This document shows, piece after piece, positions 16,877 through 24,455 of a stretch of 64,000 nucleotides of DNA; the stretch's first letter is position 1; each line of letters starts with the position of its first letter. The position numbers and the translations under genes were made by a program. The DNA is from Verrucomicrobiia bacterium (GTDB lineage: Bacteria > Verrucomicrobiota > Verrucomicrobiia > Verrucomicrobiales > DEV007), in the NCBI GenBank assembly GCA_030427505.1, contig JAUICH010000018.1:62001-126000 (forward strand), in the 5' to 3' direction. The notes under the pieces were generated by a model. That model made no database searches. It worked only from the letters and a program-made list of their open reading frames with translations, and was not told the DNA's origin.

Positions 16877-17881
16877 TCACTTCCCAGCCTCCACCCAAAT
16901 CTCTTCCTCCAGCCCAGCGATAATCGAATCGAGTTCCCGCATCTCCGGCGGAAACGAAATCACCCCAAACGGTTCCTTCCGCCGTCCAAACACATACTCC
17001 GCGTTGATCGGCCGCCAGCGCAGGAAGAACTTCCGGTTCTTCTTCAGGATCAGTTCCCGCAGCGGCTCGTCCGCCTTCGTCACCGGCTGGGTAATGCCAA
17101 AGCCTTCCGCCGCCAGCATCTCCGACACCGCGCGATAGCCCCGCTCGTTCAGGTGCACGCCGTTGATCGTATAAAAGTCGTCCCCCGCCGGCCGATGCTC
17201 CATCAGCGCCAGCGACGGCGTGAAAAGATCCACAAAAGGCAGGTCCCGCGCCGCCGCGAGCTCCCGGATGCGCTCCGTGTAGCGCTTCAGGTCCGCGTTG
17301 TGCGCCGCCGGGTCCGGGAACGGCGGGTCCAGCTTTTCCTGCGCGATCGGCGAGACCAGCACCAGCCGCGCCTTCGCCTCCCCATGAAACGGCTGCGCCT
17401 CCAGCCGGTCGATCAGCGCCCCATACGCCTCCGCGAACCCGTCCAGCCCCGCATCGCCCTTAAACGCCTCGTTCGCCCCAAAACACAGCAGGATGACGTC
17501 CGCCTTCTTATCCGCCAAATGCTCCTCCAGCGTCCCAAAGTCCAGCGGCCGGGGCATCAGCCCCACCTCATCCCCGCTCCACCCCATGTGCCGCAGCGTG
17601 ATCCGCTCCCCCGAGAAATGCCGCTGTAGCGCCACCTCAAAAAACCCAAAGTGCTGCATCCGCTCCGCAAACGTCCCCCCCAGGACAACGACCCGGTCAC
17701 CGGGCTGAAGCGTGATGGGCGCCGTGGACTTCGACGAGGCCCCCGGCTTCGGCCCGTCCGCCGCCTCCGCAAGACCCGCGAAGGGCCAGGGCCCAACCAG
17801 CCAGACACAAAAACAACAAAGCCCAGCCAGGCCCAACACCAGCCCGGCCAGAAAGGAGGGATTTTTTCCTGAATGCCGCAT
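16877..17881 (-). CDS. SGNH/GDSL-fold hydrolase-like exported protein
   Basis: A 334-residue protein with a signal peptide (hydrophobic residues about 9-38). The core follows the SGNH fold: block I region VVVLGGTFAERM, GWSGDE, block III CFGANEAF, and TINGVHLNERGY at block V. The usual GDS serine is replaced by GGT, and the Asp before the block V His is Asn, so the classical triad looks incomplete, as in a PVC subgroup found beside propeller proteins. It lies 136 bp upstream of the copper propeller gene in the same direction, consistent with one operon. Hydrolase activity is doubtful. Confidence 0.8.
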   Translation of the reverse strand: MRHSGKNPSFLAGLVLGLAGLCCFCVWLVGPWPFAGLAEAADGPKPGASSKSTAPITLQPGDRVVVLGGTFAERMQHFGFFEVALQRHFSGERITLRHMGWSGDEVGLMPRPLDFGTLEEHLADKKADVILLCFGANEAFKGDAGLDGFAEAYGALIDRLEAQPFHGEAKARLVLVSPIAQEKLDPPFPDPAAHNADLKRYTERIRELAAARDLPFVDLFTPSLALMEHRPAGDDFYTINGVHLNERGYRAVSEMLAAEGFGITQPVTKADEPLRELILKKNRKFFLRWRPINAEYVFGRRKEPFGVISFPPEMRELDSIIAGLEEEIWVEAGK

Positions 17882-17889
17882 GAGCTATC

Positions 17890-18105
17890 TTAGATAGCAG
17901 CCGGACAGAATTCGCTCGAGAATTCTTTAAGATTATTGAGGTCAAGACGCGCTACTGAATACTGGTTCCTTTCGAATCTCGCGCGCCACGTCAGAGCAGC
18001 AATGTCGACGACTGTTCTCGGATCTGTTGCGATATCACGGCCAACCCTAGAGCCAATCAGACAATCAGTTTCGCCAAAGACTATTCGGCATCAACCACTT
18101 CCGAA
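17890..18105 (-). pseudogene. possible remnant of an unknown coding sequence
   Basis: Between the SGNH gene and the island gene at 18219 no start-to-stop gene is convincing. The minus strand holds a 63-codon open stretch ending at 17890 with protein-like composition (VFGETDCLIGSRVGRD near its start, LDLNNLKEF near its end). It has no start codon, and a neighbouring frame gives SEVVDAE just upstream, as if a frameshift separated the parts. The family is not recognised. The stretch is AT-richer than the SGNH gene and resembles the island to its right. Confidence 0.25.
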
Positions 18106-18218
18106 GAACGCGCTATGTTGCCCCATCACCACATCTATCTACGCGTCTTTACGACTAACCTAAGCACTTGATTCTCAGTCTATTTCTGACCAAGATAGAA
18201 AAAACTTCCCGCCACCCA

Positions 18219-19487
18219 ATGAACCCAGACGACGAGCTAGTCGAAATCGTAGTCGAGCATTACCTAGAATCCGATGATTTCAACGGTCTTCCGGCTCATG
18301 AGTTTATGGAAGACACCGAAACGGAGCTAGAAAATCTGCGTGAGTGGCTCCGGACTCTCGTCGAATCCGACAAGATTGTCCTCAGGTTCAGAGAAGATGG
18401 AAACCCCCACATTAAGAGACTACCAGATCTACCAATTGACACTCAAATCGAGATTCTTCGGAACACCGATTTATTCTACACAGTCATCTACCCGTCGAAC
18501 TCCGTACTTTCCAAATCGGTCGACCGCTCAAAGTACTCTGACAAACCTTTCTCCCTTCGCTTAGCTCTCGGGGAGGCCCAGATGGATTTCCATTCCTTTG
18601 ATCTTAGCGTCCTAGAATTCTACAGAAACGATCCACGCTATTACTACAACGTCGACGATGTTCATGGAAAGATTTACCTCCAAGATAAACATGCAAAAGG
18701 AAACCAGATTCAAGACAAGGACGATGTCTATCTTGAAACATTTGGATTTTCTTATGGTGAAGACATGAATCGTTCTGTGGCAACATATACCCGATATCTT
18801 TGCAAACTGAGCCCAGAACATCAACAGATATGGGAAGCAAAACGACTACCTCACCGAGGCAAAATTCACCCGGATTACTACAAGAGCACTATTCGGGCAA
18901 TGTTTTCAGACCATATACCAATCCTAACCGCCTTCACCTTCGAATTGCATCACATTAATGAAATGGCAAAAGCAATGGGGCGCTCTCCTTTATTTCGAAG
19001 AACATTCAAAGCGCCGGAACGGCCCAGCCATTTCAATTTTCTTATCCGGCCAACAGCAAAGGAATACAATGATTTTGTACTATTGTTAGATCAGACTATG
19101 TCGGACAATCTAAACAAAAAATTCTTCAATACCGAAATAGATCTCGTAGAAGAGATACAACGAAAGGATGGAAAGATAGAAGTCCGCCAAAAGGGAACAA
19201 TTGCGCTACTAGAAGAATGGCTGTCCAAAAACTTTCACCCTGAAGACCCTTCTCCGATTCAGAAAATGATCGAAACTTTCAAGAAAGTGAGAAGACTGAG
19301 ACAAAAGCCAGCACATTCGGTAGTAGAGAACGAGTTTGATCAAAAGTTCTTCAAGGAGCAGCGTCTTCTGATCATCGAAGCATACGAGGCCATTAGATTG
19401 CTTCGGCTAATTTTCTCAAATCATCCAAGCTGTCATGAATACAAGGTCGAAGAGCTTCTCTACGAGGGCCGCATTCGAGACTTCTGA
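18219..19487 (+). CDS. unknown protein with HEPN-like C-terminus
   Basis: A 422-residue soluble protein from the ATG at 18219; a TTG at 18168 is an alternative start. The family is not recognised. The sequence is AT-rich and uses codons unlike its neighbours, suggesting transfer. The last 70 residues are helical and contain RLRQKPAHSV, where R361 and H366 form an R-x4-H motif as in HEPN RNases (RX4-6H). The N-terminus has an acidic helical region (DDELVEIVVEHYLE). There are no membrane helices and no P-loop. A defence or toxin role is possible but rests on the short motif and the island location. Confidence 0.7.
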   Translation: MNPDDELVEIVVEHYLESDDFNGLPAHEFMEDTETELENLREWLRTLVESDKIVLRFREDGNPHIKRLPDLPIDTQIEILRNTDLFYTVIYPSNSVLSKSVDRSKYSDKPFSLRLALGEAQMDFHSFDLSVLEFYRNDPRYYYNVDDVHGKIYLQDKHAKGNQIQDKDDVYLETFGFSYGEDMNRSVATYTRYLCKLSPEHQQIWEAKRLPHRGKIHPDYYKSTIRAMFSDHIPILTAFTFELHHINEMAKAMGRSPLFRRTFKAPERPSHFNFLIRPTAKEYNDFVLLLDQTMSDNLNKKFFNTEIDLVEEIQRKDGKIEVRQKGTIALLEEWLSKNFHPEDPSPIQKMIETFKKVRRLRQKPAHSVVENEFDQKFFKEQRLLIIEAYEAIRLLRLIFSNHPSCHEYKVEELLYEGRIRDF

Positions 19488-19599
19488 AGAGATTTAAGCT
19501 CAGCAACTAATAGAATCAAAGAGGGCTAAAGCCATTGTTGACTACCAGATTTTTTCTAAACCTTTGTGCAAGAACTCAACATTTCATCCAATGAGGACC

Positions 19600-19791
19600 T
19601 CACCTACCCGAAGGCTCATAAAGGGACCAATCCACGTCGACGTAGCCGGCTTCTTCCAGCTTGTCGGTCTTGACGTTCCAGCAGAAGAGGCCGGGGCGGT
19701 TGCCGCGCCAGTTGCCGAACTTCAGGGTGTAGTGGTAGCCGGTTGGTGCCAGGTCTCGCCGTCGAAACTCCAGGCGAAGGTGGCTTGGCAC
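19600..19791 (-). pseudogene. duplicated C-terminal fragment of a GH43-type beta-sandwich domain
   Basis: This stretch is a second copy of the last ~60 codons of the gene relic at 20636-21340: both contain NWRGNRPGLFCWNVKTDKL and end YVDVDW.. YEP, with only scattered base differences. Similarity starts at the stop-codon side and fades near 19787. One base is missing relative to the other copy (DGETWH region), shifting the frame. It has no start codon, so it is a dead fragment. The two copies flank the two small genes between them as direct repeats about 1 kb apart. Confidence 0.8.
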
Positions 19792-19817
19792 GGGCTCTGA
19801 TTATGCGATTCTAGGAT

Positions 19818-20267
19818 ATGATCCGGACCTCGATGCTCGAAATCGCGAGAAGTGGCGACGGCGCGCTCGGCTGCATGGGGCTGGATCATTCAGCTCTTCA
19901 AGACCAGCTGGGCTTACCCACCATGTGGGGGCCGGAAGATGACGTTCAGCGTGCCCACATCTGGCGCTATGGAGACATTGAGTTTCACTTCCATGACTGG
20001 AAGGTCTGCCTGATCTGTTCAGACCATGGAGAACTGACGGACGGCGGAGAGTCCCTGACGATTAATCCATGGGTAGTCAATGCAGGCCTGCCGCTATCAG
20101 ACTTCGAGAAGGCTCTGAAGGATCACTCTATCGAGTTTGAGAAGACTTCTCCGGTCTCAGATCCCTCCATGGTTTGGGTAGTGACCCAAGAAAGCGTGAA
20201 GTTCACTTTTGCTCAAGATTCAGACTCCGCCCCAATGAGGCTGGCTGGTTGGTCTCTTGATAGGTAA
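19818..20267 (+). CDS. conserved hypothetical protein
   Basis: A 149-residue acidic soluble protein. It contains IWRYGDIEFHFHDWKVCLI and INPWVVNAGLPLSDFEKAL, a strand-rich pattern with paired His and Trp. Short proteins with a similar WKYGDIELHF pattern occur in several bacterial groups as stand-alone unknowns; I recall the pattern but cannot name a domain. Starts at 19818 or 19833 are both possible. It lies between two direct repeats and overlaps nothing. Function unknown. Confidence 0.6.
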   Translation: MIRTSMLEIARSGDGALGCMGLDHSALQDQLGLPTMWGPEDDVQRAHIWRYGDIEFHFHDWKVCLICSDHGELTDGGESLTINPWVVNAGLPLSDFEKALKDHSIEFEKTSPVSDPSMVWVVTQESVKFTFAQDSDSAPMRLAGWSLDR

Positions 20268-20274
20268 CAAAGAA

Positions 20275-20625
20275 ATGAAACTCAACATTGTGGATGTCAA
20301 CGAAAGACTATGCGGTCTATCGGAAGAAGAGACTCGATTCGGACCAGATCTAAAGAATCTTCTTACTTGTCTACCAAAGTATTGGTGCCCAAAATGCGAT
20401 GTTGTCACACCATATGAAACTTCCCCTATGTCGATAGAGGAATTCTCAGAATCGGTGCGGCTAAATTTCGAGAATCAAAGACCCACCAAGAAATCCGAAA
20501 GCTTTACCGAACTAAAGTGCCGCATTTGCGGGCGGCTTGTCCGAGTCTACTATGTAGCGAACGAATTCGCCATGGGTGCTTACAAATACTATGCAACTGG
20601 CTTGGTTGAAGAAGAAGCTACCTAG
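20275..20625 (+). CDS. small zinc-ribbon-like hypothetical protein
   Basis: A 116-residue protein from the ATG at 20275, 7 bp after the previous stop and preceded by AAAGAA. It has two Cys pairs, CPKC near residue 40 and CRIC near residue 80, spaced as in a zinc ribbon, and a C-terminal Tyr-rich segment (YKYYATGL). It probably shares a transcript with the upstream gene. The family is not recognised. Composition is AT-richer than the surrounding genome. Confidence 0.55.
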   Translation: MKLNIVDVNERLCGLSEEETRFGPDLKNLLTCLPKYWCPKCDVVTPYETSPMSIEEFSESVRLNFENQRPTKKSESFTELKCRICGRLVRVYYVANEFAMGAYKYYATGLVEEEAT

Positions 20626-20635
20626 CGCAGCTTTC

Positions 20636-21340
20636 TCACCTCGCCGAAGGCTCATACCGGAACCAGTCCACGTCGACGTAGCCGGCATCCTCCAGCTTGT
20701 CGGTTTTGACGTTCCAGCAGAAGAGGCCGGGGCGGTTGCCGCGCCAATTGCCGAACTTTAGGGTGTAGTGGTAGTCGGTTTCGTGCCAGGTCTCGCCGTC
20801 GGGGCTCCAGGCGAAGGTGGCCTGGTCGAAGTCGGTATCGGAGCGGAGGTAGAGGGTGTCGGTGGTGATCTCGGGGCCGGTTTTTGCGCCGTCCTGGGTG
20901 ACGAAGAAGAGGACTCGCTTGGTGGCGGTGTTGGTCTCGGCTTCCCCCTCCCCATCCCCTGCAGCGGCGACGGTTGCTGCTGATGTTGCTTCTTCCGCTG
21001 CTTTGCTGGAGGCTCGTCCTCCGGCTCCCACCTCTCCTTCTTCCCGGACGCCGAAGATGGCGTACTGGCCGCCGTATTTCTGGAAGGAGCCGGAAAAGTG
21101 AGTGATGCCGGTGCGGGCGCCGGGCTTCAGGCCGGTGAGGTCGAGCTTCGCCTCCACGCGGGTCTGGCCGATGCCGAGCTGGCGCTGGGAGAGGGTGTTT
21201 GGCGCGCCCCAGAAGGGACCTTTCAGCTTGCCGCCGGATTCCCGTTCGGCGGAGGGGATGGGTTTTGACGCGATGAGGCGCAGGAAGCCGGGCCGGGCGG
21301 TGAGGGAGTCGAGCCAGTTGGCGAGACGAATGCCTTCTCC
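20636..21340 (-). pseudogene. 5'-truncated GH43-family C-terminal beta-sandwich
   Basis: Similarity to the C-terminal concanavalin-like domain of GH43 beta-xylosidase/arabinofuranosidase proteins begins at LDSLTARPGFLRLIASKPIP and continues through FWGAPNTLSQRQLG, EAKLDLTGLKPG and SGSFQKYGGQYAIFGV to the stop at 20636. A low-complexity Ala/Glu/Gly stretch interrupts the middle. The catalytic propeller is missing: upstream of about 21340 the frame enters a REP-like palindrome doublet, with no start codon of its own in homologous sequence. The gene was therefore truncated at the repeat. An ATG at 21454 lies inside the repeat and is unlikely to be used. Confidence 0.7.
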
Positions 21341-21545
21341 CCCCACCACGCCTCCGGCTACATGCCGCAGAGCGGCAAAAGGAAATTTGCCGCACTCAAG
21401 AGACGCTTCGCGTCCCCGGGAACTTTTTGGGTAGTCCCTTTGGCAAACACTCACCGGACCACCCCAAGACTAACGGGGAAGCGAAGCTTCCTTGGACTGC
21501 GGTGATCCAAATCACCGCTTTGCGGCATGCAGCCGGAGGCGCGGC
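21341..21545. repeat. inverted REP-like doublet with covarying hairpins
   Basis: Two arms in inverted orientation (about 21349-21420 and 21466-21544) both read CGCCTCCGGCTRCATGCCGC from the outer end inward. Each arm then has two hairpins. Hairpin 1 is GCGGCAAA/TTTGCCGC at 21372-21393 on the left and GCGGTGAT/ATCACCGC at 21499-21518 on the right. Hairpin 2 is GACGC/GCGTC at 21402-21414 and GAAGC/GCTTC at 21478-21490. The stems differ in sequence but keep pairing, so the structure has been maintained. This is the build of a REPIN-type element. Confidence 0.8.
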
Positions 21546-22045
21546 GGGGACGGAAGGCGTTCGGAAGTCCCCCACCCCATCTCCGCCCTCTATTCTTTCA
21601 GAGCCGCCACGACGGAATGACAGCATAACGGAACCAGATTCGAGGTTTACCGGTCGGGATTCGGGATGGCTCGCGTTCGCCAGTGGACTTTCAGCCCGCA
21701 ATATATGTTATGGACGTGTTCCCAGGCCTAAAGGCCTGGGCTTTGCGCTATCGGGCCTCCAGCCCTTGTTTGCCAGCCGGATCTTACGATCCGGTGGACC
21801 GGAATTTCTCAGAAGTTCTCAAATTGCGTCCTCGCCGCGAACTCCAGCACGGGGCAAGGACTTCCACTGCCTTCCAAGCGATGGAAGATCCACTCACTGG
21901 CCAAACGGTTATGAAAACCTTCAACAGAACCGGCAGACTCGGAGGGGAGACAAGCTCCTATACCGTCCTTCCCCCGGCAGACCGGGGGTATCCATTGGAC
22001 TTCCCCTCCCCCGGCGGAACCGGGGTTCCCATTGGAACACTGTAT
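21546..22045. repeat. non-coding region with several REP-like hairpins
   Basis: No gene is visible here. The region holds CCCAGGCCTAAAGGCCTGGG at 21721-21740, CCGGATCTTACGATCCGG near 21777-21794, and two tandem copies (about 21968-21999 and 22006-22038) of a unit with a CCCCCGG...CCGGGG stem followed by CCATTGGA. These are intergenic palindromes of the kind mobilised by REP-associated transposases. Together with the doublet to the left they fill the space between the GH43 relic and the reductase gene. Confidence 0.65.
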
Positions 22046-22078
22046 TAGGATGCTAAGCCCTCGCCTTTCCCCACAATC

Positions 22079-23185
22079 TCACACCCCCGCCAATTCTCCC
22101 ACTTCCTCCAGCGCGGGGTAATCCGTGTAGCCTTCCGGTCCATTGCCGTAGAAGGTCGCGGGATTGGGCGTGTTCAGTTCCGCGCCCAGAGCGAAGCGTT
22201 TGGGCAGGTCGGGATTGGCGATGAACAGCTGGCCCCAGGACACGGCGTCCGCTTCGCCGGAGGCGAGGAGTTGCTCGCCTTCTTCGCGGGTCAGGCCCTG
22301 GTTGGCGATGAAGGCGCCGCCGAACTCGCGTTTCATCATGGGTCCCTGACGAGGCTCGGTCATCCCTTCGCGGGCGAAGAGGAAGGCCAAGCCCCGGCGG
22401 CCGGTCTCGCGGGCCACATACCCGAATGTGGCGGCGAGATCGGAGTCGCCCATGTCATGCGCGTCGCCACGCGGGGCGAGGTGCAGGCCCACGCGATCCG
22501 GCCCCCACACGCTGACGACGGCGTCCACCACTTCCAGCATGAGCCGGGCGCGATTTTCCATGGAGCCGCCGTACTGATCCGTCCGGTGGTTCGTACTGTC
22601 CTGGAGGAACTGGTCCAGCAGGTAGCCGTTCGCGCCGTGAATCTCCACGCCATCAAACCCGGCGGCTTTGGCGTTTTCCGCGCCCTTGCGGAAGGCTTCC
22701 ACGATGCCCGGGATCTCGTCCGTTTCCAGAGCACGCGGCGTCTCATAGGGTTTCTCCGGCCGCACCAGGCTCACGTGGCCGGCGGGCTGGATGGCGCTGG
22801 GCGCGACGGGAAGTTCGCCATTCAGGTAGATGGGGTCCGAGATACGTCCCACATGCCAGAGCTGAAGAAGAATGCGTCCGCCGGCCTCGTGTACGGCTTT
22901 CGTGACCAGCTTCCAGCCTTCCACCTGCACCTCCGACCAGATGCCCGGCGTGCCGGGATACCCCACGCCCATGGGCGTGACGGAGGTAGCTTCCGTCAGA
23001 ATCAGCCCCGCTGAGGCGCGCTGGCGGTAGTATTCCGCCATCATGGCGTTCGGCACCCGCGACTCGCCCGCGCGCGTCCGCGTAAGCGGCGCCATGACAA
23101 TGCGGTTCGGCAGCTCCCAGGCGCCGATCTTCACCGGCTGCTGGAGTAAGGATGCGGACGTGTTGGCGGTCTCAGTAGTGTTCAT
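22079..23185 (-). CDS. Old Yellow Enzyme-family alkene reductase
   Basis: A 368-residue FMN-dependent NAD(P)H oxidoreductase of the NemA/OYE family. Landmarks are ELPNRIVMAPLTRTRA at the N-terminus, QLWHVGRIS, the substrate-binding HGANGYLLDQFLQDSTNHRT (His and Asn that orient the electrophile), and the YGGSMENRARLMLEV segment. Such enzymes reduce activated C=C bonds in electrophiles such as N-ethylmaleimide or enones. It is transcribed divergently from an ArsR-type regulator, with inverted repeats in between, so it is likely induced by electrophile stress. Cytoplasmic. Confidence 0.93.
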   Translation of the reverse strand: MNTTETANTSASLLQQPVKIGAWELPNRIVMAPLTRTRAGESRVPNAMMAEYYRQRASAGLILTEATSVTPMGVGYPGTPGIWSEVQVEGWKLVTKAVHEAGGRILLQLWHVGRISDPIYLNGELPVAPSAIQPAGHVSLVRPEKPYETPRALETDEIPGIVEAFRKGAENAKAAGFDGVEIHGANGYLLDQFLQDSTNHRTDQYGGSMENRARLMLEVVDAVVSVWGPDRVGLHLAPRGDAHDMGDSDLAATFGYVARETGRRGLAFLFAREGMTEPRQGPMMKREFGGAFIANQGLTREEGEQLLASGEADAVSWGQLFIANPDLPKRFALGAELNTPNPATFYGNGPEGYTDYPALEEVGELAGV

Positions 23186-23211
23186 GTTAGCAAAAAGACA
23201 GGATCGTTGAA

Positions 23212-23278
23212 TTTGGTTCGAAGGAACGGCGGCGACCCGCCGTCACGTATTCGATTGTTTGATGATTGTCGAACCAAA
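23212..23278. promoter_or_regulatory. inverted-repeat operator region between reductase and ArsR-type regulator
   Basis: The divergent promoter region carries a perfect 10-bp inverted pair, TTTGGTTCGA at 23212-23221 and TCGAACCAAA at 23269-23278. A second, shorter dyad TTCGA...TCGAA spans 23250-23273. The sites lie just upstream of both genes and are good candidates for binding the dimeric regulator encoded next door. Which half-sites are used is inference. Confidence 0.55.
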
Positions 23279-23296
23279 ACGAGATACCTTTCACCC

Positions 23297-23638
23297 GTGC
23301 CTCCGAAAACTTCACGAACCTACACCCACCCCGACTTGAACGAGGTGCCCCTGGCCGCCGCCATGCAGGCGCTGGCGGACCCCAGCCGGGTCGCCATCGT
23401 GCGCACTCTCATGGCGGACGGCGGCCGGGAACTGGCCTGCAATGAGTTCGACCTCTGCCAGAGCAAGGCCACAATCTCTCACCACTTCGACATCCTGCGC
23501 GAGGCGGGCATCATCCACACCCGCACAGAGGGACGCCGCTGCCTGTCAAAGGTACGCCAGGGCGAACTGGAAAAGCGTTTTCCAGGTTTGCTGAAACTCG
23601 TGCTCGCCGAAGAAGCAGCGACACCAGCAAAGGCCTAG
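23297..23638 (+). CDS. ArsR-family HTH transcriptional regulator
   Basis: About 113 residues from the GTG at 23297, the best start because it precedes the conserved domain by 30 residues and leaves the operator region free. The winged helix is clear: AAAMQALADPSRVAIVRTLM, then the recognition helix in SKATISHHFDILREAGII, and the wing TRTEGRRC. A Cys pair in ELACNEFDLC may sense electrophiles. It presumably represses the divergent OYE reductase. Its stop codon TAG lies inside the target duplications of two nested inserted elements. Confidence 0.88.
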   Translation: MPPKTSRTYTHPDLNEVPLAAAMQALADPSRVAIVRTLMADGGRELACNEFDLCQSKATISHHFDILREAGIIHTRTEGRRCLSKVRQGELEKRFPGLLKLVLAEEAATPAKA

Positions 23639-23641
23639 CCT

Positions 23642-24121
23642 GAATGGCACTCGGTTAAGCGGGGTGACCGGTCAAGTCGAGCCCTTCAACGGCGGCGACT
23701 GGCACTGACAGATCCCCGGTGAAATCGCTTCTCCGGGGTCTCAGGGCCGGAGGGCCAAGGGCCCGGCGCATACCAGCCTGGGGCGCGAGCCCCAGGAAAA
23801 CGGGTCCCTATGAATATCGAGGGCCGTAGGTCCGGCGCATCCCCCCGGGGATGGCGGCGGAGTCACGGCGCGGCCCGCATGCGCCGGGCCTTCAGCCCTC
23901 GAAATTTGTCAATCCGCCTCACCTGGGCCTTCGGCCCAGGCTGGTATGCGGCGCGCCGTTGGCGCTCATGTCCCGCGAGGACGATCAGCCAGGCCCGGCG
24001 AGCGAAACTTTGGGGCGCACATCCGGCGAGAAGGCCACGCGATACCTTTACCTGTCCGGCAATTGCATCGCAATTGGATCCCGCAACAGAGCCTGTCACC
24101 CCGCTTATCCGAGTGCCATTC
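23642..24121. mobile_element. 480-bp MITE-like element with 27-bp TIRs and 10-bp target duplication
   Basis: The element starts GAATGGCACTCGG and ends CCGAGTGCCATTC. The terminal inverted repeats run about 27 bp with a single mismatch (GGTTAAGC against GGATAAGC). It is flanked by the exact direct repeat GGCCTAGCCT at 23632-23641 and 24122-24131. It has no credible gene. It therefore looks like a non-autonomous DNA transposon. Its centre holds an inverted REP-like doublet (23752-23967). It sits inside the left edge of an older, smaller element. Confidence 0.88.
23752..23967. repeat. inverted REP-like doublet with three hairpins per arm
   Basis: Both arms, read inward, contain GCATACCAGCC, a Pro-Trp-like GC hairpin and TCGAGGGC. 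Hairpins correspond arm to arm but differ in sequence while still pairing: GGGCC/GGCCC against GCGCC/GGCGC, CCTGGGGC/GCCCCAGG (23777-23796) against CCTGGGCC/GGCCCAGG (23922-23940), and GGGCC/GGTCC against GGGCT/GGCCC. This arrangement matches REPIN-type elements. It lies wholly inside the 480-bp element, so either it travelled with it or was inserted into it. Confidence 0.75.
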
Positions 24122-24128
24122 GGCCTAG

Positions 24129-24302
24129 CCTGTATTTCTCACCAGTTCTCGTGGCGAGACGCCGCGAGGCGCGCATTGGCAAGGCGCGCGAAGATTATTT
24201 CGTGGAACTGTATGAGTACATACTGTTCAAGGAAAATTCGAGCGGAACGCCGGCAATGCGGGCCACAGCAAGTCGCAGCCGAAAACTGGTGAGAAATGCA
24301 GG
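24129..24302. mobile_element. 174-bp MITE-like element with CTAG target duplication
   Basis: The ends are CCTGTATTTCTCACCAGTT on the left and, on the right, the reverse complement of CCTGCATTTCTCACCAGTT, followed inward by matching TCG. Flanking CTAG occurs at 24125-24128 and 24303-24306. Removing the element joins the arsR-type gene's GCC-TAG directly to CTAACTGGG. A CTAG duplication fits the YTAR target of IS5-like transposases, though the source transposase is not in the window. The 480-bp element landed later across this element's left edge. Confidence 0.75.
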
Positions 24303-24455
24303 CTAGCTAACTGGGCTTATTTGGGGGCAGGCCCAATGCCGCTCACCGCGCCTTGCCAGCCCAAAAATGGTCTCGCGCCGGTCCGGCCCCAATTTGTCCA
24401 CACTGCCTAGACCAGCGGAAGGCACTGTGTCGTCGATATCGGCAAAAGAATCAGC

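Noticed and set aside
23810-24306. Overlapping open frames inside the two inserted elements
   Set aside because: They cross palindromes and inverted repeats in several frames, with no protein-like composition.
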